Shown here: piece after piece, positions 1-8,612 of the stretch | How positions within the stretch are numbered: position 1 is the stretch's first letter | Layout: each line of letters opens with the position of its first letter | Assembly (NCBI GenBank): GCA_031551355.1 | Contig: JAVBNT010000006.1 | Location: 193,291 to 257,290, forward strand | Length of the DNA: 64,000 nt | Direction of reading: 5' to 3' | Origin: JAVBNT01 sp031551355 | Lineage (GTDB): Bacteria > Vulcanimicrobiota > CADAWZ01 | Notes under the pieces: generated by a model | The model's input: the letters and a program-made list of their open reading frames with translations, nothing else | Told to the model about the DNA's origin: nothing | The model's database searches: none | Translations under genes and position numbers: made by a program

Positions 1-768
1 AATTACAGCGGCGCAGTAAAATATTATAATTTATACACCGAAGCAACCGGTGATAAAGGAAATAATATTTCAAAAAAAATGGAAAATTACTCGCTATGGA
101 TGGTTGGCCAAAGCCTTGAAGATGAAGGCCGTTATAAAGAAGCAGCGGTAGAATATGAAAAAAAACTCGCTGAAAACCCTGGAAACCTAGCTCTTATGTC
201 AAGACTCGGACGGGCTTATAGAAAAAGCAACAACTTTCCCGAAAGCGAAAAAATATATATAAAAGCACTTAATATACATAAAAATAATTACTATATACTA
301 AACAATCTCGGTTCGCTTTATTATGAAATAGAGCGTTATAATGATGCCGAAGCCTGTTGGTCGGATGCAATAAAGCAGGCTCCGGAAAAGCCAAACGCAC
401 ACTACAATATAGCTGCACTGTACACTAAAAAGGGAAAATATGCCGATGCTGAAAAGGAATACCTAAAGGCCAAAAAACTTGGTTACAGCGAAGGTTTGGT
501 CTATCTTCAGCTGTCGTATCTTAATGAAAAATATTTAAAGAATCAGGCAAAGGCAAATGACTACAGAAATAAATTTGTAAATTCTCCGGATTACCCGGAA
601 ATAAAAAAGACGATATTGAAAACGGGCGACCAGAGTAGTCCCGGCAAAAATATACAAAACCTGCCGGAAAAGAACACAACCGGCACAAATGAAGAAAATC
701 ACACTTCCACCGAACAGCAAGTGACCGGTGCCGCGGTAAATACTCCGCAGGAGCAATCCGATGAATAA
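1..768 (+). CDS. TPR-repeat protein, 5' end outside window
   Basis: The reading frame is open from base 1, so the gene starts upstream of the window. The first ATG at 79 has no Shine-Dalgarno sequence, and the 26 codons before it continue the same frame with helix-like residues. What is visible contains about four to five tetratricopeptide repeats (for example around NPGNLALMSRLGRAYRKSNN and APEKPNAHYNIAALYTKKGK), followed by a polar tail rich in Thr, Asn and Glu. TPR proteins are scaffolds for protein-protein contacts and no enzymatic function can be read here. The stop overlaps the next gene by 8 bp, so translation is probably coupled to the PHP protein. Confidence 0.85.
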   Translation, partial: NYSGAVKYYNLYTEATGDKGNNISKKMENYSLWMVGQSLEDEGRYKEAAVEYEKKLAENPGNLALMSRLGRAYRKSNNFPESEKIYIKALNIHKNNYYILNNLGSLYYEIERYNDAEACWSDAIKQAPEKPNAHYNIAALYTKKGKYADAEKEYLKAKKLGYSEGLVYLQLSYLNEKYLKNQAKANDYRNKFVNSPDYPEIKKTILKTGDQSSPGKNIQNLPEKNTTGTNEENHTSTEQQVTGAAVNTPQEQSDE

Positions 769-1528
769 ACCGGCAGATTTACATACACACATTTGTCAAA
801 CCCCAATAAATGATATGTGCCGCTGCGCAAAAACAACCGGACTTTTCTATATGGGCATTTCCGAACATGTATACCAACTCTCGGAAACAAGAGCAATGCT
901 GGGTGATTTTTTCCTTGAAGGACGTGTGTATGACACACAGGAATACCTGTCAATGCTGTCTGAAAGAGATAGTGAAGAACTGCGGATATTAAAAGGCGCG
1001 GAGCTTGATTATCTTCCGGGATTTACGCAAAAAGCATACGGCGTCATCGATAAGTACGGCCTTGATTATATAATAGGTTCAGTTCATGAACTGAACGGCT
1101 GGGACATACATGACAGCCGGCGGTTTCCGACAAAAAAAGCAGACACACTATGGGAAGAATATTTTAACACACAGATCGAGCTAATGCGGATATGCCATGT
1201 AGAAATAATCGCCCATCCCGTTAGAATGGCAATAACTGCACGAAATTTTCCGAAAAACGGAAAAAATATGATGGAATTGATGGTTCGCGAAGCGGTAAAA
1301 CAAAATACGGCAATAGAAATTAATGCCAAAGACTGTATAATAGCCCCTGAACTTGTTCGGGAGTTGATAAATATCGGTAAAAGAAATAATGCAATCTTCA
1401 CTTTAGGTTCCGACGCCCACATTCCTGAGGCGATATCCAGGGCGGATGGAATATTCAAACCAATACTGACAAAAGCAAACCCACTAACAGTCGCTGTTTT
1501 TATAAACAGAGAGCCGGTAATAATTTAA
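761..1528 (+). CDS. PHP-domain metal-dependent phosphoesterase (histidinol-phosphatase type)
   Basis: This 255-residue protein carries the metal-binding motifs of the PHP superfamily: DLHTH at residues 6-10, then GISEH, GAELDY, GSVHEL, AHPVR and near the C-terminus GSDAH. The size and order fit histidinol-phosphatase-like HisK/YcdX relatives, which hydrolyse phosphate esters with a di- or trinuclear metal site. No his genes are nearby, so a role in histidine synthesis cannot be assumed. The ATG at 761 lies within the last codons of the TPR gene (8-bp overlap), which indicates translational coupling. The substrate is unknown. Confidence 0.82.
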   Translation: MNKPADLHTHICQTPINDMCRCAKTTGLFYMGISEHVYQLSETRAMLGDFFLEGRVYDTQEYLSMLSERDSEELRILKGAELDYLPGFTQKAYGVIDKYGLDYIIGSVHELNGWDIHDSRRFPTKKADTLWEEYFNTQIELMRICHVEIIAHPVRMAITARNFPKNGKNMMELMVREAVKQNTAIEINAKDCIIAPELVRELINIGKRNNAIFTLGSDAHIPEAISRADGIFKPILTKANPLTVAVFINREPVII

Positions 1529-1580
1529 AGATTACCGGCTTCTATTATAAAAAAACAAACAATATTGAGAGGTTTGTAGA

Positions 1581-4139
1581 ATGAAGCAGTCTGTAATAAC
1601 AATAGCATCAAAAAATTATTTCTCACACGTAAGGACACTGATGGAATCACTTAAAGAACACAAGCCCGAGTGGGATCGGTTTGTCGTTCTGGTGGATAGA
1701 TACACGGATGAAGAAAATGAAAGACCGCTTATCGAAAGAGAAGATCTGTATAAAATAATTTATCTGCATGAGTTGGCAATTGAACAGCTAACTGCGATGT
1801 CGTTTAATTATAATATACTGGAGTTAAACACCGCCGTAAAACCATGGGCTCTTGAACATCTGTTCAAAATAGGCTATGACACCGCTGTTTATCTTGATCC
1901 CGATATTTGCGTCTATGGCAATATGCCGGAAATCGACGAGGAACTTCGCGAAGCCGATAAAATAATTCTCACACCTCACTGTACACAGAGCATCCCTGAT
2001 GGAAATATCTGCAATGAAAGATTGCTGATGCAGACAGGAGTCTACAATTTAGGATTTCTCGGCCTTTCAAAAGGCGAAAATATTATCAGCCTTCTCAAAT
2101 GGTGGCAGTCTAAACTTGAAAATGAATGTAGGGAAAATATAAAGGAAGGGCTGTTCGTAGATCAGAAATGGATGGATCTCGCGCCATGCTTTTGCCAAAA
2201 CGTAAAAATACTGCGCCACAGCGGCTATAACGCCGCCTATTGGAATCAAAGCGTTCTAAAAACTTCCGCAAAAGAAGACGGTATCTATTTTAACGGCCAA
2301 AAGCTGCAGTTCTTTCACTACAGTTATACCCGTTACTTAAATACCGATGATAGGCATATAAGGAAATTGCTGGAAGATTACATCCAAAAGCAGTTGAAAA
2401 ACGACAAAAAATTGTATAAAAAAATGCCCTACGGCTTAGCCGTTTTCAATGACGGCACAAAAATATATGATTTCTTGCGTAAATCATACGTAGAAAATAA
2501 AAATAAATGGGATAAACGTTTCAGCGGCGATCCCTTTCAATATGGTGAAAGAATACTTGCAGAGACTGCTTTAAGCGGACAAAATAATCCGCTTCCGACA
2601 ATCGCGATGATCTGCATATGGCAAATAAGACCGGATCTGCAGATTGCTTTTCCAGACCCGTATAAACACAACCTGATAGATTTCTGTGACTGGTTTTTGA
2701 ATTCAGCGGAAAAAGAGTATAATATTTCCAAGTCCCTAATTGAAGACTGCAGTAAAAAATTAGAAGAAGTGAAAAACAATGCCGGCCAATACCATCTGCC
2801 CACAAAGGACGCAAAAAGTCTGGTAACAAAAACCAAAGAGCTGATGATGAAATACGCATTAAAACACCAACCAGTGTTGGTAAAAATGATACCACTGAAA
2901 ATAAGAAAAAAACTATGGCAGGTATACAACAAATGGGGAACGCAGGTAAATCAGGGGATAGCAATAAGAAAAGGAGATTTTACGGAAGACTGCTTTGACA
3001 TAAGAAAAAATATACTCAAGGCCCGCGACTCCAAAGACAAAGGAATAAATCTCTACTCATATATAAAGGGCGATTTTGGAATCGGAGAAACAGGCAGAAG
3101 TATTGCCAAAGCCCTGGATCCGGCAAAAATACCGTTTGACATCATTGACATCGGCATCAATATTCCGCATTGCAGTAAAAATAGCGACTGGGATCACAAG
3201 ATTCATAAAACAGGAAGATATAATATAAATCTGGTTGTCGCCAATGCCGATGAATCCCTTAGAGTATACAGCTCGGGAGACTATGAAGGTCTTGATGGTA
3301 AATATAATATCGGCCTCTGGCACTGGGAACTTACCGATTTTCCTGCCGAGTGGATGAAAGCCTTCAATTTGTTCAATGAGATATGGACGTCATCAATATT
3401 TATTGCACAAACTTTCTCAGCCGTATCCCCAGGCACAGTTTTGACAATCCCTCATCCCATAGAATTAAATCCGCAGCCGGAAATGAGGAGAGATTACTTC
3501 AAGCTTCCTGAAGACAAATTTATATTTCTGTGCATGTATGACGTCTTCAGCATTCAATACAGAAAAAATCCCCATGGAGCAATAAACGCATTTAAAAAAG
3601 CATTTATCAACAAAAAAATAAAACCGTTGTTGCTGATAAAAATAAACAATGCCAGACATAATCTGGAAGAGCTTGAAGAACTCAAACTCCTTGCCGAAGA
3701 AAACGGCAATATCATGATAGTTGAAAAAACTCTCACCAGAACAGAACTGGCATCTTTAATCAACTGCATCGATGCGTTCGTTTCCCTGCACCGCTCTGAG
3801 GGTTTCGGTCTCGTTCCGGCAGAATCCATGTACCTTGGGAAACCGGTAGTCGCCACAGGCTGGTCGGGAAATATGGAATTTATGACCGTAGAAAATTCAT
3901 GCCCTGTTGATTATGAGCTTGTAAAACTCAAAGAAAATTACGGACCTTATAAGGCGGGACAAACATGGGCCGAGCCAAATGAAGAGCATGCCGCGGAATA
4001 CATGCGCCGGCTGGTAGCGGACCGCTCTTATTACAACAAAATAGCCGAAGCCGGAGAGAAAACCATTAAAACGGAATTTACCAAAGAGAGAGCCGGAAAA
4101 GTCATCCGCAGAAGACTGGAAGAGCTAGGACTCATATAA
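1581..4139 (+). CDS. two-domain glycosyltransferase (GT-A plus GT-B fusion)
   Basis: This 852-residue protein appears to join two glycosyltransferases. The N-terminal part has a GT-A-like beginning and a DxD-type metal/nucleotide-sugar motif at residues 106-108 (VYLDPDICVYGN). From about residue 487 (GINLYSYIKGDFGIGETGRS) a GT-B, GT4-type domain starts, with the donor-site signature near residues 735-765 (HRSEGFGLVPAESMYLGKP, then VATGWSG). Such fusions usually assemble surface polysaccharide or glycolipid using nucleotide sugars at the cytoplasmic membrane face. The start has an upstream GAGAGG ribosome site. The middle, residues 280-480, is charged and helical with no motif I recognise. Donor and acceptor sugars cannot be predicted. 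Confidence 0.8.
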   Translation: MKQSVITIASKNYFSHVRTLMESLKEHKPEWDRFVVLVDRYTDEENERPLIEREDLYKIIYLHELAIEQLTAMSFNYNILELNTAVKPWALEHLFKIGYDTAVYLDPDICVYGNMPEIDEELREADKIILTPHCTQSIPDGNICNERLLMQTGVYNLGFLGLSKGENIISLLKWWQSKLENECRENIKEGLFVDQKWMDLAPCFCQNVKILRHSGYNAAYWNQSVLKTSAKEDGIYFNGQKLQFFHYSYTRYLNTDDRHIRKLLEDYIQKQLKNDKKLYKKMPYGLAVFNDGTKIYDFLRKSYVENKNKWDKRFSGDPFQYGERILAETALSGQNNPLPTIAMICIWQIRPDLQIAFPDPYKHNLIDFCDWFLNSAEKEYNISKSLIEDCSKKLEEVKNNAGQYHLPTKDAKSLVTKTKELMMKYALKHQPVLVKMIPLKIRKKLWQVYNKWGTQVNQGIAIRKGDFTEDCFDIRKNILKARDSKDKGINLYSYIKGDFGIGETGRSIAKALDPAKIPFDIIDIGINIPHCSKNSDWDHKIHKTGRYNINLVVANADESLRVYSSGDYEGLDGKYNIGLWHWELTDFPAEWMKAFNLFNEIWTSSIFIAQTFSAVSPGTVLTIPHPIELNPQPEMRRDYFKLPEDKFIFLCMYDVFSIQYRKNPHGAINAFKKAFINKKIKPLLLIKINNARHNLEELEELKLLAEENGNIMIVEKTLTRTELASLINCIDAFVSLHRSEGFGLVPAESMYLGKPVVATGWSGNMEFMTVENSCPVDYELVKLKENYGPYKAGQTWAEPNEEHAAEYMRRLVADRSYYNKIAEAGEKTIKTEFTKERAGKVIRRRLEELGLI

Positions 4140-4264
4140 GGTCTTCCGGTTATCAGTCTAAGGGGATTTATATCGTGATTAAATCATTACACATCTCTAA
4201 TATTGCTCCTGTTTACACATCGTAACATATCAACCAGGAATGGATTCCAATAGAAGTAAGATGG

Positions 4265-4284
4265 ATCCCCGCCTGCGCGGGGAT
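4265..4284. repeat. small GC-rich palindrome in intergenic gap
   Basis: Two 8-base arms (ATCCCCGC and GCGGGGAT) around a 4-base loop form a compact hairpin in the 299-bp gap between the glycosyltransferase and fliP, which converge here. Similar ATCCCCGCxTGCGCGGGGAT units are dispersed in many bacterial genomes as nucleoid-binding or mobile palindromes. The rest of the gap up to 4317 holds no gene. Confidence 0.5.
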
Positions 4285-4317
4285 GACAAATTTGCAACGA
4301 TAATTCCTCTAAAAAAT

Positions 4318-4440
4318 AAAATCGTTCAAAGCAAGGTCAGGCCAGGAAGGTAATTTTGTTTTGAGCTAAGCGTAGGACAACTACGTGTGCGAAAAAGAAA
4401 ATTAACCTGACGAAGCATCACCGCAGCTTTCAACGATTTT
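4318..4440. repeat. 123-bp imperfect palindromic repeat, copy 1
   Basis: The outer ends are inverted (AAAATCGTTCAAAGC against GCTTTCAACGATTTT, 14 of 15 matching). The interior carries an AAGGTCAG / CCTGACG pair and a GCGTAGGACAACTACG core. A second 123-bp member with the same layout lies at 18606-18728. The right terminus supplies two bases of the fliP stop codon. See the separate finding. Confidence 0.6.
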
Positions 4441-5230
4441 AATAGCGGTAGCTTCTGGCTAGCCCCTCTATCAACAACTCAAAACCGTCAATCATGCAAA
4501 AACAAAGCATTTTACACGGAAGTGAAAAGCCCATTGGTGAAAGCATAAACATACCCATGGACATTAGGCTGGCGGCTACAATCATATCAATACACAAAAA
4601 CGGCAGGTAAATAATAAAACCTATATAAAAACCGGTTTTCATTTCACTGAGCATAAAAGCGGCAAGAAGCACAAAGAACGGCGGATTTTTTAACGATTTT
4701 TCCGGATTTTTAGGTTTTGAAAGAAGCACAAAAAGCTTAAGATCACTTACCCTGGTATTTTTCTGCATAAAAGACATTGCCGGAACTTTAAGCTTGGTCA
4801 TAAACTGCTCATAGCTTATTTGTTTGTACATATACGGGGTAAGCACATTACGCTCTATTTCCGTAAAGACAGGTGCCATTATGAACAGTGTTACCATTAG
4901 TCCAAGGCCCGTCCAAACCTGCTTGGGAACTCCATGGTTGAGACCGATATTACTTTTCAAAAATGAGAGAATTATACTGACTCTTATAAAAGCGGTACAG
5001 CACACAAAAACATATGGGATTACAGTCAGCATCGTAAGATACAGCATTAACTGCAATCCCATCGGAACAGGCTCCCGTTCCAGTTGATCAAAGTCCAGAT
5101 CTATTTTTGGTAAAGCCAAGCCTGAATCAAAGCCCTTCTGTGCAAAAACAGGGGCAGCAAAAGCCAGTAAAAATACTACGGCCACAAATAACAATTTAAG
5201 TGTAAATATGTTATTACGCAGTAATTTCAT
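4439..5230 (-). CDS. fliP: FliP/SctR-family type III export gate protein, orphan
   Basis: This 263-residue protein has a cleavable signal peptide (hydrophobic run ending AFAAPVFAQ), as FliP proteins usually do, followed by FliP-type membrane segments. The C-terminal signature is clear: FMLSEMKTGFYIGFIIYLPF, IDMIVAASLMSMGMFMLSP and IDGFELLIEGLARS. In flagellar and type III systems FliP joins FliQ and FliR to form the export gate in the inner membrane. No other fli or flh gene is present in 64 kb, so the rest of any apparatus must lie elsewhere. It sits 14 bp downstream of glyS on the same strand. The stop codon is shared with the end of the 123-bp repeat. Confidence 0.9.
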   Translation of the reverse strand: MKLLRNNIFTLKLLFVAVVFLLAFAAPVFAQKGFDSGLALPKIDLDFDQLEREPVPMGLQLMLYLTMLTVIPYVFVCCTAFIRVSIILSFLKSNIGLNHGVPKQVWTGLGLMVTLFIMAPVFTEIERNVLTPYMYKQISYEQFMTKLKVPAMSFMQKNTRVSDLKLFVLLSKPKNPEKSLKNPPFFVLLAAFMLSEMKTGFYIGFIIYLPFLCIDMIVAASLMSMGMFMLSPMGFSLPCKMLCFCMIDGFELLIEGLARSYRY

Positions 5231-5244
5231 ATCAAATATCCGTA

Positions 5245-6579
5245 TTAAATACGATCTCTAAGGTAGGACTTAAGCATGTCCATACTTATACGTTCCTGTT
5301 TCATGGTATCGCGATCCCTTACGGTCACGGCGTTATCCTCAAGGCTCTGGAAATCGACTGTCACACAATACAGCGTTCCTATTTCATCCTGCCGGCGGTA
5401 TCGTTTACCGATACTGCCGCGCTCATCATATTCGCAATGGGCTATTTCACGGCAGGAAGCATATACTTTTTCCGAGACTCCCATCAGTTCCTGTTTTTTG
5501 GAAAGGGGCAGAATTGCAAACTTAACCGGAGCAATCTCCTTGGCAAAACGCAGGACAATCCTTTTGTCTTCCTGTCCTTTGTCATTGGGAACATCTTCCT
5601 CATCATAAGCATCGACAAGGAAGGCGAGAGTCCCGCGATCCGCTCCTGCTGAGGGCTCGACGACATGAGGAAGATAATGCTCATTCCTCTCTTCATCAAA
5701 ATAGGTAAGATTTTCACCGGAAGAATTCTGGTGACATTTTAAATCGTAGTCTGTTCTGTTGGCAATTCCCTCCAGCTCCGACCATCCCCAGGTGAAGTTA
5801 TATTCAACATCCTTGCAACCCCTGGCATAATGGGCAAGTTCGTCGGGATCATGGGGTCTCAGCCTGAGGTTTTCACTTTTTATACCATATTTCAGATACC
5901 AGTTATATCTCTCCTGAACCCATCTGTCAAACCATTCGTCCGAGGTCTCCGGTGTGCAGAAAAATTCGATTTCCATTTGTTCGAATTCACGCGTCCTGAA
6001 GGTGAATTTTCCGGGAGTAATTTCATTCCGGAAAGATTTTCCTATCTGAGCAATTCCAAAAGGAAGCTTTTTTCTCATCGCCGTAACGACATTTTTAAAA
6101 TTGACGAAAATACCCTGCGCAGTCTCCGGCCTCATATAAATAACAGCCGATTCATCCTCTACCGGACCCATAAAAGTCTTGAACATCAGATTAAACTGTC
6201 TTGCTTCGGTCAATTCACCGCCGCAGTCGGGGCAGACACTGGCCTGAAGTTCATCTTCCCTGAATCTGTGTTTACAGGATTTACAGTCAACCATAGGATC
6301 CTGAAAACAATCGACATGGCCTGAGGCATGCCATATCTGCGGATGCATCAATATCGACGAATCAAGGCCGCACATATCAGTTCTCAACTGTACATTATCT
6401 CTCCACCAGGCCTGTTTAACATTATTTTTCAAAAGAACACCTATAGGACCGTAATCCCAGCAGCTCCCCAATCCTCCGTATATCTCGGAACTTGGGAATA
6501 CAATACCGCGTCTTTTGGCCAGCGATACAATTTTTTCCATCTTTTCGGTTCCTGTGTTCTTTCCCAATGTAGTAGCCAT
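5245..6579 (-). CDS. glyS: glycyl-tRNA synthetase, dimeric type
   Basis: This 444-residue class II aminoacyl-tRNA synthetase of the alpha2 (archaeal/eukaryotic-like, also Gram-positive) type charges tRNA-Gly with glycine. It has the N-terminal signature KRRGIVFPSSEIYGG, a CxxC...CxxC zinc-ribbon insertion (CKSC and CPDC), motif 2 FRNEITPGKFTFRTREFEQM, and RPETAQGIF. The C-terminal anticodon-binding domain begins near KEIAPVKFAILPL. The length is normal for the family. The two-subunit GlyQ/GlyS enzyme of most Proteobacteria is a different protein. The ATG at 6579 is preceded by AAGGAG at a long spacing. The gene is probably cotranscribed with fliP. Confidence 0.93.
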   Translation of the reverse strand: MATTLGKNTGTEKMEKIVSLAKRRGIVFPSSEIYGGLGSCWDYGPIGVLLKNNVKQAWWRDNVQLRTDMCGLDSSILMHPQIWHASGHVDCFQDPMVDCKSCKHRFREDELQASVCPDCGGELTEARQFNLMFKTFMGPVEDESAVIYMRPETAQGIFVNFKNVVTAMRKKLPFGIAQIGKSFRNEITPGKFTFRTREFEQMEIEFFCTPETSDEWFDRWVQERYNWYLKYGIKSENLRLRPHDPDELAHYARGCKDVEYNFTWGWSELEGIANRTDYDLKCHQNSSGENLTYFDEERNEHYLPHVVEPSAGADRGTLAFLVDAYDEEDVPNDKGQEDKRIVLRFAKEIAPVKFAILPLSKKQELMGVSEKVYASCREIAHCEYDERGSIGKRYRRQDEIGTLYCVTVDFQSLEDNAVTVRDRDTMKQERISMDMLKSYLRDRI

Positions 6580-6646
6580 AAATTTCTATCAAAACTCCTT
6601 GCAAAAAATGTTAGTCTTATATAATAAGGCAAAATACAAAAGCGGC

Positions 6647-6925
6647 TTACATTGCCTGGACTTTACCGTCATTGAAAACCTTCAGTATTCTGGGGCTCAA
6701 AATAAGTTTTCTCAGAGCCTCAGCCGTTATTTCCGCGGAAAAAGCATTGATGATATAAAGATCATCCTTAATCTTTCCCCCCAGGGATTTCATCAGGGTC
6801 TTGTCGGCATCCTTAAGGCCGTCTTCAGTCTGAATAATCACTTTCAGCGGCTCATAATTTTCTTCTCTTAATTTTTGTGCGAGATCCGAATCAAGCTTTT
6901 CTCTTATAAGGGAATGTTCGTCCAT
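6647..6925 (-). CDS. small I9-propeptide-like protein
   Basis: This 92-residue protein was taken from the ATG at 6925, which has a good AGAGAGG site; a longer upstream reading lacks one. Residues about 28-90 resemble the peptidase-inhibitor I9 fold found as subtilisin prodomains: VIIQTEDG, LGGKIKDDLYIINAFSAEI, ILSPRILKVFNDG. There is no signal peptide and no protease attached, so it may be a free-standing inhibitor or a degenerate fragment. It precedes glyS on the same strand. The similarity is by pattern only. Confidence 0.55.
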   Translation of the reverse strand: MDEHSLIREKLDSDLAQKLREENYEPLKVIIQTEDGLKDADKTLMKSLGGKIKDDLYIINAFSAEITAEALRKLILSPRILKVFNDGKVQAM

Positions 6926-7301
6926 AAAAATACAAACCTCTCTTCCTAAAATAAAGGCAAAATACCGGCCCCTTTTTATGCATTGGCAACATCTGGACAA
7001 AAAGCCTGCTTAGAGGCACCCAACTATTATATCACTCATCAAATATTGAAGTAAAGCACATTATAAATAAAAAAGAGGCTGTCGCTATCGCGATGGCCCC
7101 TAAAACATCGAATGAAAAATAACGGTCACTGAGCTCGGCCCGGAAAAACCGGCTTCGGCCGGTTCAAATATAATCGTAAAAATGGTGAAAAATTAAGAAA
7201 AGAATAGCAAGAGGCTATAACGTAAGCTATTTTTAACCATTTTTTGTTGTGCGAAGTGGGCCAGAAAGCCTCACACTTCACACAACAATCAAAGCCGACT
7301 G
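6926..7301. other. 376-bp noncoding gap with two hairpins
   Basis: No gene was found. At 7147-7164 a 7-bp stem with a UUCG loop (AACCGGC TTCG GCCGGTT) is followed on the minus strand by five T, so it could end transcription of the beta-solenoid gene. At 7245-7258 and 7274-7287 there are 14-base inverted arms (13 of 14 pairing) just after that gene's stop. The remainder is AT-rich without recognisable signals. Confidence 0.55.
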
Positions 7302-8480
7302 CTAGACCGTAAATATATGGTTGTGGCCTCCATGACCGTCGATCTCATCTTTGCCGCCGCCCATAAAGATTATATTATCGCTGCCGTGAGTAGCAATATA
7401 ATCGTTGCCTTTACCGGAATATATTGTATTTTTACCGCCGCCGTCAAATCCTACCACCATTTGATTGTTTCCGTCACCGGCATTGATAAAGTTTTTACCG
7501 TCATGCACGATGATCTGATCCTCACCGCCGCCGCCAAAAATTCTGTTATTGCCGTTGCCGGCAGTGATAACATCGTTACCGTCTTTAGCATAAATTCTGT
7601 TATTGCCGTCGCCAACGTCTACACGGTCCTTGCCGTTTGTGCCGTAAATTCTGTTATCGCCGTCGCCCATATGAACTTCATTGTGGTAAGCATACTGCAC
7701 GTATTTTGGATTATTATATTTATCACTAACTTCGGACTGATTGCTGCCGTAAACAACATTATTGCCGTCACCGCCGCTGATGTAATTCAGGCCTCTTCCG
7801 GCGGAAATAATATTGTCCCCGCCACCGACAACAATTTTATCATTGCCGGAACCGGTATAGATTTTATTATCACCCTTGCCGGCACGTACTTCATTATCGC
7901 CTTTGCCGCCCCTGATGACATTATTGCCGTCACCGGCGGAAATGAACAGCTTACTGGCCATTTTACTGCCGGAATAAATCCTGTTGTCACCGTTGCCGAC
8001 TAAAACATCCTCAGCACCGCGGATAACATTATTGCCGTTGCCGGCCGCAACACGATAATTCGAGGAAATAATATTATTGCCGTTGCCGACAATAATCTCA
8101 GCCTTTGTTTTGGAAGTTTTTATGGTATTGTCGCCGTTACCTGCCTGTATGCCAATCTTATTTTTAAAATTGCGCGAAACGGATACGTTGTTATTGCCGT
8201 CACCGAGATTGAGGATAATCTCCTTGCTCTCCTGCGCGCTGTAAAGTGATTTTTTACCGTTAATAGTAACTGCTACGCGGCCGTCCTTATACTGGCTGAC
8301 CTTTATATCGTCATTGCCGCCTGTCCCGTTGATCCAGACGAAACTGTCGCCTTTGGTTACTGCTGCAGAATCTTCTCCGGAAGATGCCAACGCAGCCGGA
8401 TTTCTACCGGCAGTTTTTAATGAATCCCTGTTAACAGGTATATTTGCAAAACCCTGATTACCCAATGATGATATAGACAT
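7302..8480 (-). CDS. RTX-like GDGNN-repeat beta-solenoid protein
   Basis: This 392-residue protein is made almost entirely, from about residue 55 to the end, of degenerate G-x-G-[DN]-N-x-[IV] repeats (GDGNNVIRGG, GNGDNRIYSG, GKGDNKIYTG, about twenty units). This is the pattern of hemolysin-type calcium-binding parallel beta-rolls. No toxin, protease or lipase domain is attached, and there is no Sec signal; the N-terminus is MSISSLGNQGFANIPV. The ATG at 8480 was chosen because AAGGAG lies 9 bases upstream; a TTG at 8486 would be too close. It is probably exported by a non-Sec route and binds calcium outside the cell, but this is inference. A promoter lies at 8541-8569. Confidence 0.72.
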   Translation of the reverse strand: MSISSLGNQGFANIPVNRDSLKTAGRNPAALASSGEDSAAVTKGDSFVWINGTGGNDDIKVSQYKDGRVAVTINGKKSLYSAQESKEIILNLGDGNNNVSVSRNFKNKIGIQAGNGDNTIKTSKTKAEIIVGNGNNIISSNYRVAAGNGNNVIRGAEDVLVGNGDNRIYSGSKMASKLFISAGDGNNVIRGGKGDNEVRAGKGDNKIYTGSGNDKIVVGGGDNIISAGRGLNYISGGDGNNVVYGSNQSEVSDKYNNPKYVQYAYHNEVHMGDGDNRIYGTNGKDRVDVGDGNNRIYAKDGNDVITAGNGNNRIFGGGGEDQIIVHDGKNFINAGDGNNQMVVGFDGGGKNTIYSGKGNDYIATHGSDNIIFMGGGKDEIDGHGGHNHIFTV

Positions 8481-8540
8481 TATCAAGTTCTCCTTAAAGC
8501 ATTATATTAATAAAATATTTTACAATAATTAAGCAAGTTT

Positions 8541-8569
8541 ATAATAACATTAAAAACCATTTTCATCAA
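8541..8569 (-). promoter_or_regulatory. sigma70-type promoter for the beta-solenoid gene
   Basis: On the minus strand TTGATG (8569-8564) and TATTAT (8546-8541) are separated by exactly 17 bases. A start near 8534 would leave a leader of about 54 bases with AAGGAG before the ATG at 8480. The surrounding 8490-8612 is very AT-rich. Confidence 0.5.
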
Positions 8570-8612
8570 TAAAATAATTTTTAATAAATTGTAAACAAAT
8601 TAACTTAAAGTA

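Noticed and set aside
7245..7287. 14-base inverted repeat as a terminator of the beta-solenoid gene
   Set aside because: On the minus strand the stem is followed by A, not T, so it was described only as a hairpin.
7317..8003. Plus-strand frame with IxVA repeats opposite the beta-solenoid gene
   Set aside because: It is the antisense image of the GDGNN repeats; the real gene has AAGGAG and a promoter.
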